Positions 1 to 11,841 of a DNA stretch of 64,000 nucleotides are shown piece by piece. The notes under the pieces are model-generated. The model saw only the letters and a list, made by a program, of their open reading frames with translations. It did no database searches and was not told where the DNA came from. This DNA is from Diatrype stigma (taxonomy: Eukaryota; Ascomycota; Sordariomycetes; Xylariales; Diatrypaceae). The stretch is from positions 248,001 to 312,000 of the forward strand of contig JAKJXP020000034.1 of assembly GCA_022225965.2 (NCBI GenBank), given 5' to 3'. The first letter of the stretch is position 1. The number at the start of each line of letters is the position of its first letter. A program made the translations under genes and the position numbers.

Positions 1-1100
1 GTCCTCCATGAATTATCTCCCTGAAAGTGTGTCGTGATGACCAACGTTCTAAATACGAACTCGTGCTGGTTATTCCTAAGAACAACTAGGTGTTCAAAGG
101 CGACTGGTGCTAGCCAACGTTCTTTCCGCCGCATTGATCAGATGTTCACCAACATTATGTGACTTCGTCCTTCCCCCGTTGATTCTCTTAGCATAGCATC
201 ACCTCTGTTCCTTCGGTGGTAACTGTAATCGGAGGCAACATCCATCAGTCGCCAGTCTTGGCATGTTAGGAGGCCATAAGCGGCAATCCCAGACCCCGGT
301 GGGTGATAATACTACCTCTACTTGACATCCTCTTAGTAATCTGTGCCGAGGCCGATATATGCTCCTTGACAATATCACCTCTTGTCTCTACAAAGCGGAG
401 TGGTTATGTATTGCTCCTGATACCAGCCCACGAACCGGTCAGAGCTTAGTACATCATTGCAGGGGTTTTCCTCGTAGTGATGGCATTCGCCGATACGAAA
501 TCAAAGATCAGTGTTTTCTATTGCCCTCCACGACCCCAAAGGTGCGCTGGTTAGAAGATGTTGGAAACCCTAACGTGTTGCGTACGTACTAAAACATAGG
601 CATGTATAAAAGCCATCAGCCGGTTCTTCTTTCGAGAAGGGAAAAGAAAAGGAATAGAAAAAAAACAAGGGGTTTCCTTTCGTTTCGTTTCCCATGCGGT
701 ACGGAATTTTGAGGGTGAAAAGTGTAACTTACAAGCACAACCATAAAGCACAACTTGGCTGGCGTACTCTATGGTAAAAAGCCAGAGGAGTTGACTATAA
801 AAGACTGTAGGAAACCCGGTCAGAGCAGCATTTTATAAACCGAGTGACACCTAGCTCCAGCCGGCTTCGGCTGACCAGGAGCCTGACCTAGGGTGGCATA
901 GCACCACATCCAATCACGGTGTCAGGCTGTAACACCAACTGATATTACTTTCAAACCTGTTGGGTAAATGTCTTCAAAGTTTCTCTATAGTCCCCCGTTA
1001 TTGATTTCAAGGCTCGTCCCTAGAAAGAGTAAATCGCCAACCAACCACCATGATATAGTGGGGATGTAAGAAGAACAGTTCCTACCTTTTGAGTCTTCAG
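1..1100. other. No gene recognised
   Basis: No reading frame here resembles a known protein and none shows a convincing splice pattern. The stretch contains a purine-rich run near 636-680 and a small hairpin around 860. It could hold the decayed 5' part of the FAD oxidase remnant that follows. Confidence 0.5.
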
Positions 1101-1102
1101 GC

Positions 1103-2252
1103 TGAGGTTACATCAGGTGTGATCTTCCCAAATGCACGGAGGAAGTCTCGGCCTTGTTAAAAATCATCCAGTCATGCACAGCAGGTGGCGCTACGTTTGC
1201 CATCCGTAACCCAGGACAACAGCCCCTCCCAGGTTGTGTCAACATACAGGATAAGATCACCTTGAATCTGGGCTTGCTAGAAGAAGTTCAGACCGACGAT
1301 GGTGTATCTATAGCTGCCGGTGAGCGCTGGGGCATTGTGTGTAGCGAGCTCTCGAAAGAAGGCCTGGGCGTCACGGGAGGCAGATCCGGCAACAGTGGAA
1401 ATGGTGGACTTGCCCTGTCAGGTACGTGAATGTGATATGCTGGAATCCAATGTTCTTCGTGTTAAGCTTACTTATATGTGGGTATATGGGGTTCTCTCGT
1501 TCTTCGGATTGCGCGAGGGGTTCATTTGTGACAACATGGTAAACTTCAAGGTCTTTCTAGCTTCTGAGAAGATGGTGATTGACAATGCCAAAGAGAGCCC
1601 AAACCTTCTCAAGGCGTTGAGAGGGGGTGGGAACAACTTTGGCGTAGTAACTCGATTTTACACGAGAACCTTCAAGTAAACTCCATGGGGAAGTACCGTT
1701 TTGTATTTCGCAGACCAGTTCCCTGCCCAAATCGAAGCGCTCGTGAGGAAAGTGACGAAGCCAGATGTGTCGGAGGAAACTCATATCATGGTCAGTTTGT
1801 TCTTTGCCGAAGAACTGGCCGTGGGCATGGGATTGGATCAGGCCTTGAGCTTAAACCAAGCCTACTATACCTGGGAGGTGGAAAGGCCGCCAGTCCTCGA
1901 CCCTTTCGTTGCTATGCAGCCCCAGATAGCCGGCTGAACTCCATGGAGATGATTATGCCCGTGGGTGTTGCTGAGGAACAAAATGTGATGGTAAGAATGG
2001 GCGTCAGGTACGTTTACCCCCTGACCACCACAGGAACTTGTTGAGCAGGTCGATGCGGACGCGGCTGCATGGGGCACGGCCGTCCCGTCCGAGTATCTGA
2101 ACTATGCATTCACAGGCCAGGACCCGATCGGCTCGTATGGTGCAGAGAATAAGAAGTTCTGCGGGAGGTTAGCAAGAAGTACGACCCGGAAGGACTATTT
2201 TAGGACGTTCCGGGAGGCTTCAAGCTATTCCCCTAGGACGGCATCCCAGTTG
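1103..2252 (+). pseudogene. Decayed FAD-dependent oxidase (BBE-like) pseudogene
   Basis: Pieces in several frames align in order with the FAD-binding PCMH/berberine-bridge oxidase family. They are the FAIRNPGQQPLPGC segment, the GERWGIV..GVTGGR segment near 1320-1390, FICDNMVNF near 1527-1550, GGGNNFGVVTRF near 1624-1660, and the C-terminal pieces YLNYAF, SYG and KYDPEGLF near 2096-2200. Breaks seen: an in-frame TGA at 1103-1105; an intron with donor GTACGTGA at 1422 whose expected acceptor near 1487 reads TATATGGG with no AG; an in-frame TAA at 1677-1679; a frame change near 1935; another near 2158; and a TAG at 2201-2203 just before the VPGGFKLF end. Intact relatives oxidise alcohols or secondary-metabolite intermediates using covalently bound FAD. 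The number of independent lesions argues against sequencing error. Confidence 0.85.
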
Positions 2253-3125
2253 ATGGCATGAGGACTTGCAGAAAGAGTAGATCACTCTCCCTCCAAACTT
2301 AAATAAACCGAGACAGACTTGGGGGACGAAATGATGAAGTCTACTTGAAATCATGCTTGTCGCATAGAACAAGGGCCATTGTGTTATCAGTCAATGGGAG
2401 TTATTAGTTAACTACTCTGCCACTGAGCTATTAGCGATACAACCTCCAGAGCCCCTATTTCTCTTCCCTCTCAGAAGCTTTAGTGGAGCAAATTCAGGGC
2501 AGTTGATGAGATGAATGCAACAACGCTTCGTCAAATGCAGTCTTCGTGTTGGTAGGATAGTGATCATGGCGTATATGTATTTGACATTGAATCGTAATCA
2601 CATAGACCATTATCGATGATTGCTTTGCTCTTGACAATTTTTGTTGCTCAGAACATAAAAGCCTTCCAGGGGTCGAAATGCATCAGCCGCAGCTGCGCCA
2701 CCCTGGAAACAGGCCTACAGTAAGAGATGAGGCAATCTCCCTAGCCTCCGGGTCCGATCGGTCCAGCTAGCAGGATCTAGCGCACATCAGTGACTTCACT
2801 CCTCACAAAGGAGCTAAAGCTCAGTGAACCACAGCGATGATATCACTGTAAGCCCGGATTTCTGTACCTAAGAATTAGTGGTCAGTAACAGCAACATCTG
2901 ATCGCCTTGGAGTCATTTACAACTTCAAAAAACATCGTCAAGCAACCAAGCCTACAAGCCGACAGATACCCGTACAAATCGCCAGTTCCCTGTCTGCATC
3001 TCCGACCTTCGATTTCCCTATTCTCGCAACCCATTCGCCCCAGACAGCCACCTCAGAATGACATAGCATCGCATCGCATCGCATCGTATCGCATCGCAGC
3101 TCGACCGAATTTACACTTCTGCACC
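2253..3125. other. Intergenic and 5' leader of the RING-CH gene
   Basis: No gene is seen. The minus strand at about 2397-2440 has a tRNA A-box-like string but no B box or cloverleaf. The last part is the likely 5' leader of the next gene and carries a GCATC pentamer repeat. Confidence 0.5.
3066..3095. repeat. GCATC pentamer tandem repeat
   Basis: Six consecutive five-base units are present: four GCATC, one GTATC and one GCATC. They sit about 30 bases before the chosen ATG of the RING-CH gene, so they are probably transcribed in its 5' leader. The length likely varies between strains. Confidence 0.85.
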
Positions 3126-4780
3126 ATGGCATCTGAACAGCAGTCGCCGCCGCCGTCGTCTCCCCCGCAGCCGACCACTACGTTGGGCTTCGACACCGGC
3201 GCTGACGCCGACGCCAACAACGAGCCATCACTTGGTCCCCATGCGGATCTGTCGTCGCCCTTGGGGTCCCCCATGGAGGAAGAAGCAGCGCCCCTCTCCT
3301 CCACCACCGACGGCGATGATGACGACGACAACAACCACAACCATAGCAGCAGCAACCACAACCCCAACCCCCACGACGAAGAAAACACGCACCGCTGTTT
3401 CATCTGCCTGACTGACGAGCCCGAAGAGACGCTCTCGCGCGCCGACTGGGTCACGCCATGCGGGTGCACGCTCGAGGGTCACCAGGCGTGCCTGCTAGAC
3501 TGGATAGCGGACCTCGAGGCGCAGGGCAAGGAGCTCTGGTGCCCGCTGTGCCACGGGCCGATCCGGCTTTCGGGGGAGCGGCGGTCGGCGGCGGTGCGGC
3601 TGCACCAGGCGTTGGGGTTGGCGCTGGCGAACTGGTCGCCGACGGTGGTGCTGGCTTTCCTGGGCGCGGGCACCGTGGCGGGCAGCGCCGCCTACGGGTT
3701 CGAGGCGCTCGAGCTGTTCGCCGGCCCCGACGTCGCCGCGTCCTTCCTGCTCCGCGACAAGCCCGTCAGCCCGTTTCCGCCCGAGTTGCAGCGCCGCGTT
3801 CCGGCCCTGTCGCTCGACGGCGGCTGGTTCGCCCTCCGGGCCCTCAGCTCGGTCCACTTCGGCCCCCTTTGCGTCTTGCCCCTGATCGGCCCTGCGCTTG
3901 TGCTGAATCGCCTTCTATTCCTGCCGCGCGTTATTACTATCCCTGTTTCCATAGTAGTAAGCAAGCAAAACCTTCCGCCCCCTTCCTCCCACACCCCCTT
4001 TTCTGTGCCCCCCTTGCTGCGTCGTGTCTACCGTCCGCTAAGATGATTCAATCGCAGGCCGTCGGTTGGAACTCCCTCATCGACCCGAAGACCCAGGCCA
4101 TCTCCTGGCCGCCAACAATGCAACAGGCCTTCACGCTGCTCCCCGCCGTCCAGTCGTCCTACACCATCCTCTACAACGAATTCCTCGGTCGTCTCGAGAA
4201 AAAATGGGAGAAGATGGCAAAGCGGCCGTATACGCCACAAGCAAGGGAGAATGGGGCAGCAACAGCAATAGGAGCAGCAGAACCAGGAGTGGTAGCAGTA
4301 CCACCACCACCGACACCGGGGGCGGAGGCGCAAGCCGCTAATCACCACGAAGACGACAACAACCACCAACATGAAGATGCTGCCGAAGACGGCGACGACG
4401 ACGCTGCCGCTGCTCCCCTGGCAAATCGTAACGGGATCCGGGTGGAGGTCGACGGAGTCGAGGACATGTGGATGGTGAGCTTCGTGGCCGGCGCGCTGCT
4501 GTGGCCAGGCGTGTGTTACGGCATGGGCGCGCTGATGCGGCTGCTGCTCCCGCGGCGCTTCGTCACGCGGCCTACTGCTGCTGCCGCTGCCGGCGGTAAG
4601 GGCCCTATCACGACGACGGGCCTCCTGCAGGAGCGGTGGGGCCGCAGCCTGGTGGGCGGCTGCCTGTTCGTCGTCCTCAAGGACGCCTTCTCCCTGTACG
4701 TCAAGTACCGTCGCGCTATGGACCGGCCGCATCGGCGCGTGCGGAATGTCGACCGGAGTCGGGTGAGGAACCGGAAGTGA
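3126..4780 (+). CDS. RING-CH (MARCH-type) membrane E3 ubiquitin ligase
   Basis: Two exons, 3126-3956 and about 4058-4780, give a protein of about 517 residues. The start has a good context (caccATGg) and begins the acidic, Asn/His-rich low-complexity N-terminus. Residues about 91-145 form a RING-CH (RINGv, C4HC3) domain: CFICL, then CGC, H-x2-C and CPLC. RING-CH proteins recruit E2 enzymes and ubiquitinate membrane proteins. Hydrophobic stretches follow the RING around residues 165-180 and again in the second exon near VSFVAGALLWPGVCYGMG and LVGGCLFVVLKDAF, so membrane anchoring is expected. A second acidic/His-rich linker lies between. The intron donor is GTAAGC. The acceptor could be CTAAG at 4042 or GCAG at 4057, both in frame. 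The specific substrate is unknown. Confidence 0.85.
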
Positions 4781-5905
4781 AAAAGACAAAGCAAAAAGAA
4801 GAAAAAAAAAAGAAAAGGAAAAACGCGAAGTGAAATCCTACTTGGTATCTATTTAGACTATTAGCCAACTGCGGAAGGAAGGGGGGAAATAAAAGGAGGG
4901 TCGAAGTGATGGGGTCCATCCAGCTAGCATATTTTGTTTTCAGGGTTGTATGCGAGCCTGCGAAGGGGAGTAGTCGACTTAGCCAGGAAAAAGGTGTGTT
5001 TTAGGAAGTAGGGAGGGAAAGGGGGGATGCGGGAGGGCGATTCTATGTTTTAGAACTGATGGCACAATGCTATAGCATGGCATGGCTCTGGCGTCTGGTA
5101 TGCTTCTGATATTGCAAATTGGCTACTGGTAGTTCTTAGGTGTCTACGCACATAGGCGTGCGTGGTGGATCGAGGGACGAGTATGGCAATACACACGCCT
5201 CACAAGTAGGCGAGTATAGGAGTACGGAAGGCAAAAAAATGACAAATGTGTCTAGACTCTGTTGAAATCGAGTGCACCTAAGAGCCCCCTGGTGTCTGGA
5301 TGCCGGATGCCACTTTGCATTTCCAGGTGAACTATTTCATTTACCTAAGACAGCTTGTCGTATTCGACCCCTTCCACGATGTTGAACTGCAGCAAAAGTG
5401 GAGTGGCCAGAATTATGACTATTCTGGATTTTATCACACGAGAAGGGGTGATTTTGTAGTTGATATCTAGCCTGAGCCTGCCTTCTAACATTCAAGAAAT
5501 ATATGCGTGTTTCGATCCATGGAAGTCTTCGGCGATGAGAATATGAGTGAGAATACGTACTCATGATCCATCTGGTATCGTCTGCCTGCGTCTACCAACC
5601 GAAGCCTACGGGCTGTCGCCAACGTCATCTCTATCGGCAAAATGTCAGAGACGAAGGGGTTCTATCTTTACATAGGGTCATGCATCAGATTGATAATATC
5701 AGCTGAATGCATCAAGAACAAGGCTGTGCTCTAGATAGAACATTTGCATATTGCTCCCAAAACACCATTGCATGTGTTACGTAGATACGATGGATAAATA
5801 TACATGACCAAAGCTGCAAACGACAAATGCTACCTTTGCAACGCAAAGAGGCCCCTCTAATTAACCCCATGTTTGCAGCGCGGCAAGAACACGCGCCATG
5901 CTACT
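4781..5905. other. Intergenic between convergent genes
   Basis: This is the 3' side of both the RING-CH gene and the leucine aminopeptidase gene. A purine-rich tract at about 4786-4830 directly follows the RING-CH stop. No supported gene is seen. Confidence 0.6.
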
Positions 5906-7687
5906 CTAAATGAAGAGGGATCGGCCGTGGTACTTGGCTCCCTCGGCATAGGCATCCGTCGCCGCCGAGGTCTCCCGCTCGGGGAAGCCCTTGAAGGACA
6001 CGGCGTAGGTGGCAACGGAGTGCGCGATCAACTGTGGACGGTACGAGTTAGTGAAGGATCTTCGGTAGACACGTGTGGATAGATAGCGAGGATGTCAGCT
6101 GCTAGCTAGCTTTGCCAAACTTACCTTAGTGTTGACCTCCCAGGCCGTCAGGTTGACGTTGCCGACGTCGTCGCAGAGCTGGTGGTAGCACGGGTCGTAC
6201 CAGGCGCCGGCCTTGCCGCCGAACTGGCGCTGCTCGGCGTCGGTCTTGACGCCCTCGGCCCCGGTGGCGATGCCGCCGGCCGGGATGCCATTGCGGATGA
6301 AGCCGTCGTAGTCGCTGCGGCCGTCGAAGGGGATGAAGGAGTAGTTGAGGCCGTGTGCCTCGTACCAGTCGACGTACAGGTCACGCAGCTCCTCGGAGCC
6401 CCGCGGGCTCGCCGCGTTGGTCGCGTTGTAGATCTGGTAGGCGAAGTTCGGGCTGCCCATCATGTCGTAGTCCATGAACAGGCGGATCTTGCGGTTCTCG
6501 TCCTCGGGCAGCACCGAGTTGTAGTAGTCCGACCCCAGGAGCCCTTCCTCCTCGCCAGACCACCAGGCGAACCGCACGCAGTTGTTGACGCGGTACCCGG
6601 CCAGGTGCGCGGCCACCTCGAGGATCGACAGGCTGCCCGACCCGTCGTCGTTGATGCCCGGCCCGTCGGCCACCGAGTCCGAGTGGCCGCCCAGCATGAC
6701 GCAGTTATCTGGGTCGCCGCCGACGGTCTGCGCCACGACGTTGTTCGTGATGGTGGTCTTGACCTCGGCGTCGATGTACGCGATGGCGTCGACGGGCTTG
6801 CCGGCCTTCAGCTGAGCTACCACCGGCGCGGCCTCCGACCCGCCCAGGCTGAAGGTCGCCACGTGGTCGGGCGTCGGCGACGACAGCGTCCCGTGCACCT
6901 CGCCGTCCTCGTAGTTGTAGACGACGGCGGCGACGGCGCCCGCGCGGCCGGCGAGCTCCGACTTGGCCCCGTACGTGCACGTGCCGCGCAGCACCAGCGC
7001 GATGTTGCCCGCCACGGCCGCCGGGTAGTCGGACGCGGCGCACCCGTCGTTCGCGACCAGCACCAGGTCGCCGTACACGGGCTGGCGATCCTTGGTCGGC
7101 GGCGTCAGCTGCAGCGGCACCGCCGACGAAGGCACCGCGTGACCCAGCACCAGGCGCGATTCGAACACCCGCCCCGAGTACGCCGGGAACGACTGGTTCG
7201 AGACGGTGTAGTAGTCGCCCAGCTCGTTGAGGGCCGAGAGCACATAGCTCAGAGTGCCCAGGTGTCCTGGATTTATGGATTCATGTTAGGTGCGTCAATG
7301 TAGCGAAGGGTTGACTTGATAAGCAAAATGGGAGATGGCGATAGTCTTCGATTCACGTGATGACGACAGTGGGTAGGTAGACTTACCATCGCTCCCGATG
7401 ACGCGGGTCGGGTGGTTGTATTCGTCCAGGGAGAGCTCAGCAATCTTGTAGAGCTCCTTCGCGCGGGCGAGAAGTGCATCCTGGTTGATCTTGGCCTGGA
7501 GCTCCTCCGAGTCCACCAGCGGTTTGTCGTCGTAGGGTATGTTGACGGCGGCAGCAGCAGCGGTCAGCTGGTCTTGGTGAGGTGCCGATAACGGCTTCTG
7601 GTCCGCAGGCTGGAACACGGATGCGGAAGCGCAACCAAGCGCTGCCGTCAAGGCCCCAAGGGCAAACATCTTCCTTCCTCCCGGCAT
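5906..7687 (-). CDS. lap2: Secreted leucine aminopeptidase, M28 family with PA domain
   Basis: Three exons (7687-7387, 7266-6125, 6031-5906) give 522 residues. The ATG at 7687 starts a clear signal peptide (MFALGALTAALGCASA). A PA domain lies at roughly residues 150-260. The M28 peptidase domain follows with the expected two-zinc ligands and catalytic residues: GGHSDS (His about 295), GINDDGSG (Asp about 307), GEEEG (general base and ligand Glu about 339-341), FMDYDM (Asp about 366) and a His in CYHQLCDD. Several N-glycosylation sequons are present. The family removes N-terminal residues, preferring leucine, outside the cell or in the vacuole; the layout matches aminopeptidase Y and secreted fungal Lap2. 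The short last exon (LIAHSVATYAVSF) is needed to complete the fold. It is convergent with the RING-CH gene. Confidence 0.93.
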
Positions 7688-8421
7688 TTTCAAAATGCCA
7701 GTTCGCTTCGGTGCTATGAGTCTTGGGTAGCAAGCTTGGTAAAAAAGGGAAGCAAAAGAGGAAGAAGATGAATGAATGATCAGGAGATGGTTTTGTTTTG
7801 TTTTGGTTGCATGGCGACATCATCCCAGGGATCCCCTGACCCTAAGCCAGCTGGCCATGCCCCTTTAGGATTGGACGTATACGCAGGGTGCGGCTAGATA
7901 TCCAAACGCCTGCAGCTGTGTTATCGAGCATCCGATGACATAATGCCCAGATACTTCCAGGGTTTATGTACCCATCTTTATCTTTATCTTCATCGAAGAC
8001 GGACGGGGACAACTGGCTTATACAATCTGGCAGGACGAATCGTGGAAAGCATGGCTGAAAGCGTGAATATATGGCGAACCCCAGAAATATCCCGACGAGT
8101 TGAGGTGTATATTTAGTTTACACTACCTAGTTCGCGCGTTGCTTGGATGCAAGAACGGAATCAATTGGCAACTCGAGGTACCTAGGCAACCATCGGGTCG
8201 TCGATTCGGAAGGTCGGAGGGTCGGAGGGTAGTCGGGGGATGGGCAGAGGACGCCCATATGAGGACGCCCATATGACTTAGACAAAGCCCTATAAACACA
8301 GCATCACAATACCTCGCATGGTCGGATTGATCCAGCTCATAGATTTTATTATTCATCATTTACGATTTATCTTTGATCGTCTACTATTTATCAACTATTT
8401 GCTACTCATTATCTTCCAACA
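7688..8421. other. Divergent promoter region
   Basis: The upstream sides of the aminopeptidase gene (minus strand) and of the Zn2Cys6 regulator (plus strand) share this interval. A small duplication, GGACGCCCATATGA, occurs twice in a row near 8250-8277, and GGTCGGAGG is doubled near 8212-8228. No gene is seen. Confidence 0.55.
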
Positions 8422-11247
8422 ATGTCACGGATGCAAGTTAGAACATACGGCCGCCTGACAACCCCTGAAGCGACTCCCGGAGACATATTACCCGAAGATA
8501 GGAGTCAGCTTCCCCTGGGACTGGGAGAGCGTCATCTCCCTCCTCCCAGCAGGCGTCGCGACAAACCTCAGCTGTCCTGCAACTTATGCAAACGTCGGAA
8601 GTGCGTGTTTTCTGGAGTTTAGAAACGCTTCCATGTGTACCGGGCACTAATCACCGCGATGCATAGAGTTAGATGCGATCGACAACAGCCCTGCACATCA
8701 TGCGCCGTAAGAGGGCTCGCATCGTCGTGCATCTATCCTCCCGATAGGCCGTCCAGGCCACCGGCGAGGAGGAGGAGCAGTCCGCGGGAGGCACCACCGC
8801 AACGTGGCTCGCTCCAAGACCGCATTCGCGAATTGGAGGATCATGTACTCGACATGATGCAGGATTCCACTCCTGTCCATCCTGCCAACTATACCGGCTC
8901 TGTTCCCACCCCTGATACGACTGGCCAGAGAACCATCATCGGGAATCGGAATCCCTATCTGTCCAGAAGGCTGTCTATCGGCTCTGCGCCTTACGCAACC
9001 CCATTCCACTCGCCGTCCGAACAAGGTAGTATAACACGAAGTCCGTCGGGCGACAATTATGTTGGGGGCGCTCATTGGGCTGCTATTCTCGATAGCATAG
9101 AGGAACTAAAGGGCCAGATTGGTGATGGCAGTGAAACGCAAATTGGTGTTCCAAGCGAAGAGCCAAGTCATACCGTACTATCGGATCAGAATACTGGCCC
9201 ACAGCTCTTATATGGGGGGTCTCCGAAGACTTCCAAAGAAGAGATCATAGCATCGATCCCACCACGCACCGATGTTGACCGACTTGTGTCTAGGTATTTC
9301 AACGCCTTAGACGTAACTCCGGGTGAGCTAATATCTATCTTTTCGGCTATTCGTTGGACTGTACCTTGGATGGGACGGCTATGTTGAAGGGTCATGTTCT
9401 GCTTTAGCTCATCGAACTCACAGCTCTTCTGCACAGCGCGAAATTCCGCCGCCAGGTAAGCAAGAGCCCATGAACCAGGATTTGGGTGTATTTCATGCCA
9501 TTATAAAGCTAATAACCATGAAGTATGAGCAATTCTGGGAGGACCCGGAAGCTGCACCGATTGTGTGGATAGGTCGTAAGTAGTATTCAGATCTTTACCT
9601 CCCTCTACTCATCAGCTCCGTCACTTCAAGACACAAGCCTGAGCTTGACCGATGTTCACTACAGTCATCCAAACACCAATGACTCAATCCATCCATCCAT
9701 TCCACAAACCCCCCGTCCCTCACGGTGTGAGGGCCATACTAAGTCTAAATCGTATTGCGGTAGTGCTATTCTTGCTCATGTGCCTCGCAACCTACAGTCT
9801 ACAGAGCTCGACTGCAGCCCAACCTCAGGGCATCGAGTTCAAAGCATGGGGAGACAAGTACCGCGAGAAGGCGATACAGTGTCTCATCCTAGGGAACTAT
9901 ACCAAGGGTGGGCCATACGTGCTAGAAGCACTGATCCTATACCTAGCCGCCGAAGCACTGCCTAGCGAGGATGCCATGTTCTGCAACTATCTCCTCGTGG
10001 GCATCATCGTGCACCTAGCCCTCCGGACGGGATACCACCGCGACTCGAGGCACTTCCCGAACATCTCGCCCTTCGAAGGAGAGATGCGCCAGCGCGTCTG
10101 GGCCACAGTGTACTATCTCGACGTCGTCGTATCGGGCCAGATGGGCTTGCCGCGGATGATCCGCGACCAGCAGGTCGACACCGAGGCACCGCGCAACCTG
10201 ATCGACAGCGACTTCGACGAGAACACGGCGGTCCTGCCCCCGTCGCGACCCGACACGGAGCTGACGCCGATCCTGTACGGCATCGCAAAATACCAGGTCG
10301 CCTCCCTCTGGAAGCTGGTCGACAACGTGTCGACGGACATCGAGCTGAGCCCCTACGACCAAGTCCTGCAAGTCGACCAGGCCATCCGGGACGCGCGGCT
10401 GGGGCTGCCGCCGCCGCTGCGCTGGACATCGCTAGCCGAGTCCGTCACGGACCCCCTGCACGTCATCATCCAGCGGCTCTGGCTGGAGACGTACTTCCTC
10501 AAGCTGCAGGTGGTGCTACACAAGCGGTACGCGCTGCCCTGGCTCGGGGCGGCGCCCGAGCGGGAACAGGACCACTACCGCCCGGGCTCCCAGGACGCCT
10601 GCGTCGCCGCCTCCATGCGCATCCTCGAGCTGCAGCACATGGTCCACGAGGAGACCCGGCGGCCCGGCGGCCGCTTCTGCGACCACAGCTGGAAGATCTC
10701 TTGTCTCCTGAACCAGGAGTACCTGCTCGCCGCGAGCATGCTCTGCGCGTACGTGCGGCGACGACAGCAGCGGGGCCACAATACTACAGCTGCAGCGGTG
10801 GCGCCGGCGTCGGCGGGGCCCGAGGTTACGGCGGCGCGGGTTCCGGATATACCAGAGCTCCAGATCAGGCAGCTCCTGGCGAAGTCGCTGGCGATCTGGG
10901 AGCGCTCGCGGATGAGCTCTGCCGAGTGTAAGAAGGTTGTCGAGGTGCTGACTGTCGTCTTGCGGGCAGCGGAGACCGGCGATGGAGGTGGTGATGATGA
11001 TGGTGGGGTTGCCGCTGACTGCGAGAAGCAGGATGCGAGAGTGGCGGTTTCGGCGTTCGCGTCTCAAGGTCTGTCGTGTCTTGTCCCACCATGTCATTTC
11101 CTTTCCGCTGACCAACGCATAGATTATCTAGCGAATTTCGACCTCCCATTCACCTTCGAAGATATCCTTGGTGAGAACATGTCGTTTCCTTTGCACCCAC
11201 AGGTCCAGATCCAGGGTTCGTTCTTAGATGATACATCCTACTTATAA
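8422..11247 (+). CDS. Zn2Cys6 transcription factor with fungal_trans domain
   Basis: Six exons are inferred: 8422-8600, 8667-9322, 9424-9455, 9524-9575, 9764-11068 and 11123-11247. Together they encode 782 residues. The binuclear zinc cluster spans residues 53-81, with Cys at about 53, 56, 63, 69, 72 and 81; it is split by the first intron and rejoined as CKRRKVRCDRQQPCTSC. A middle-homology fungal_trans domain begins near RYFNALDVTP and continues through the YEQFWEDP segment, carried on two very short exons, to TGYHRDS and VWATVYYLD. Such proteins bind CGG-containing promoter sites in the nucleus. The targets cannot be told from sequence; the neighbouring aminopeptidase gene is divergently placed and is a candidate. 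The last intron is 54 bases with no stop, so reading through it would add 18 residues. Confidence 0.88.
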
Positions 11248-11841
11248 CAGCGATGTAATGGTGGTAGAGGATATGGGCTACCTGGTAACGAGGAACGGAC
11301 TTTGATCTGACAATACACAGAAACCACGATGTTTCTATTAGACCGCCTACATGATTAGTTGGATACGTAGCAAGGACGCCTAGATTTGCCGCCGTGTCAA
11401 CTTCGGCTGGCCCGGCGACTTCATGTAATATTTACTATAAATCCATCCTGGGGCAAATATATAACGAATACCTATATCATTTATGTTGGAAACTCGATAT
11501 GCATAATTGCACAGCATGATCTCCTGTATATATGATACATCCTATAAAGCATAATCTAGGCTATCTATGATTTCGTCATATCTCACATCTTGCAAACATG
11601 ACCCTTGGATGTATGCGCTATCCTCGAGATGTATATGGGCATATGTAAGCTCGCACTGGGCTGTTGATCTGATATGTCAGATTTCCATGAATATTGGGAA
11701 ACGAAAGCGGAATACTTCTGTTCGTATATTACTGCCTCTATGTACAAACAAGATCTCCCATACCCTCAGCGTATATGCAGACTTTCGCTTACTGCGAAAA
11801 CGACAACCGTTTGCAGACAACCAAACTCTAACTTACTACCC
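11248..11841. other. Intergenic between convergent genes
   Basis: AT-rich 3' sequence of the regulator and of the DUF1275 gene. No supported gene is seen. Confidence 0.6.

Noticed and set aside
2397..2440. tRNA A-box-like string on the minus strand (TAGCTCAGTGGCAG)
   Set aside because: No matching B box, acceptor stem or proper anticodon loop follows, so a tRNA gene is not supported.
6182..7303. Long open frame antisense to the leucine aminopeptidase gene
   Set aside because: It is the complement of a GC-rich real gene with all zinc-site motifs; the Val/Arg/Gly-rich translation is typical of a shadow frame.
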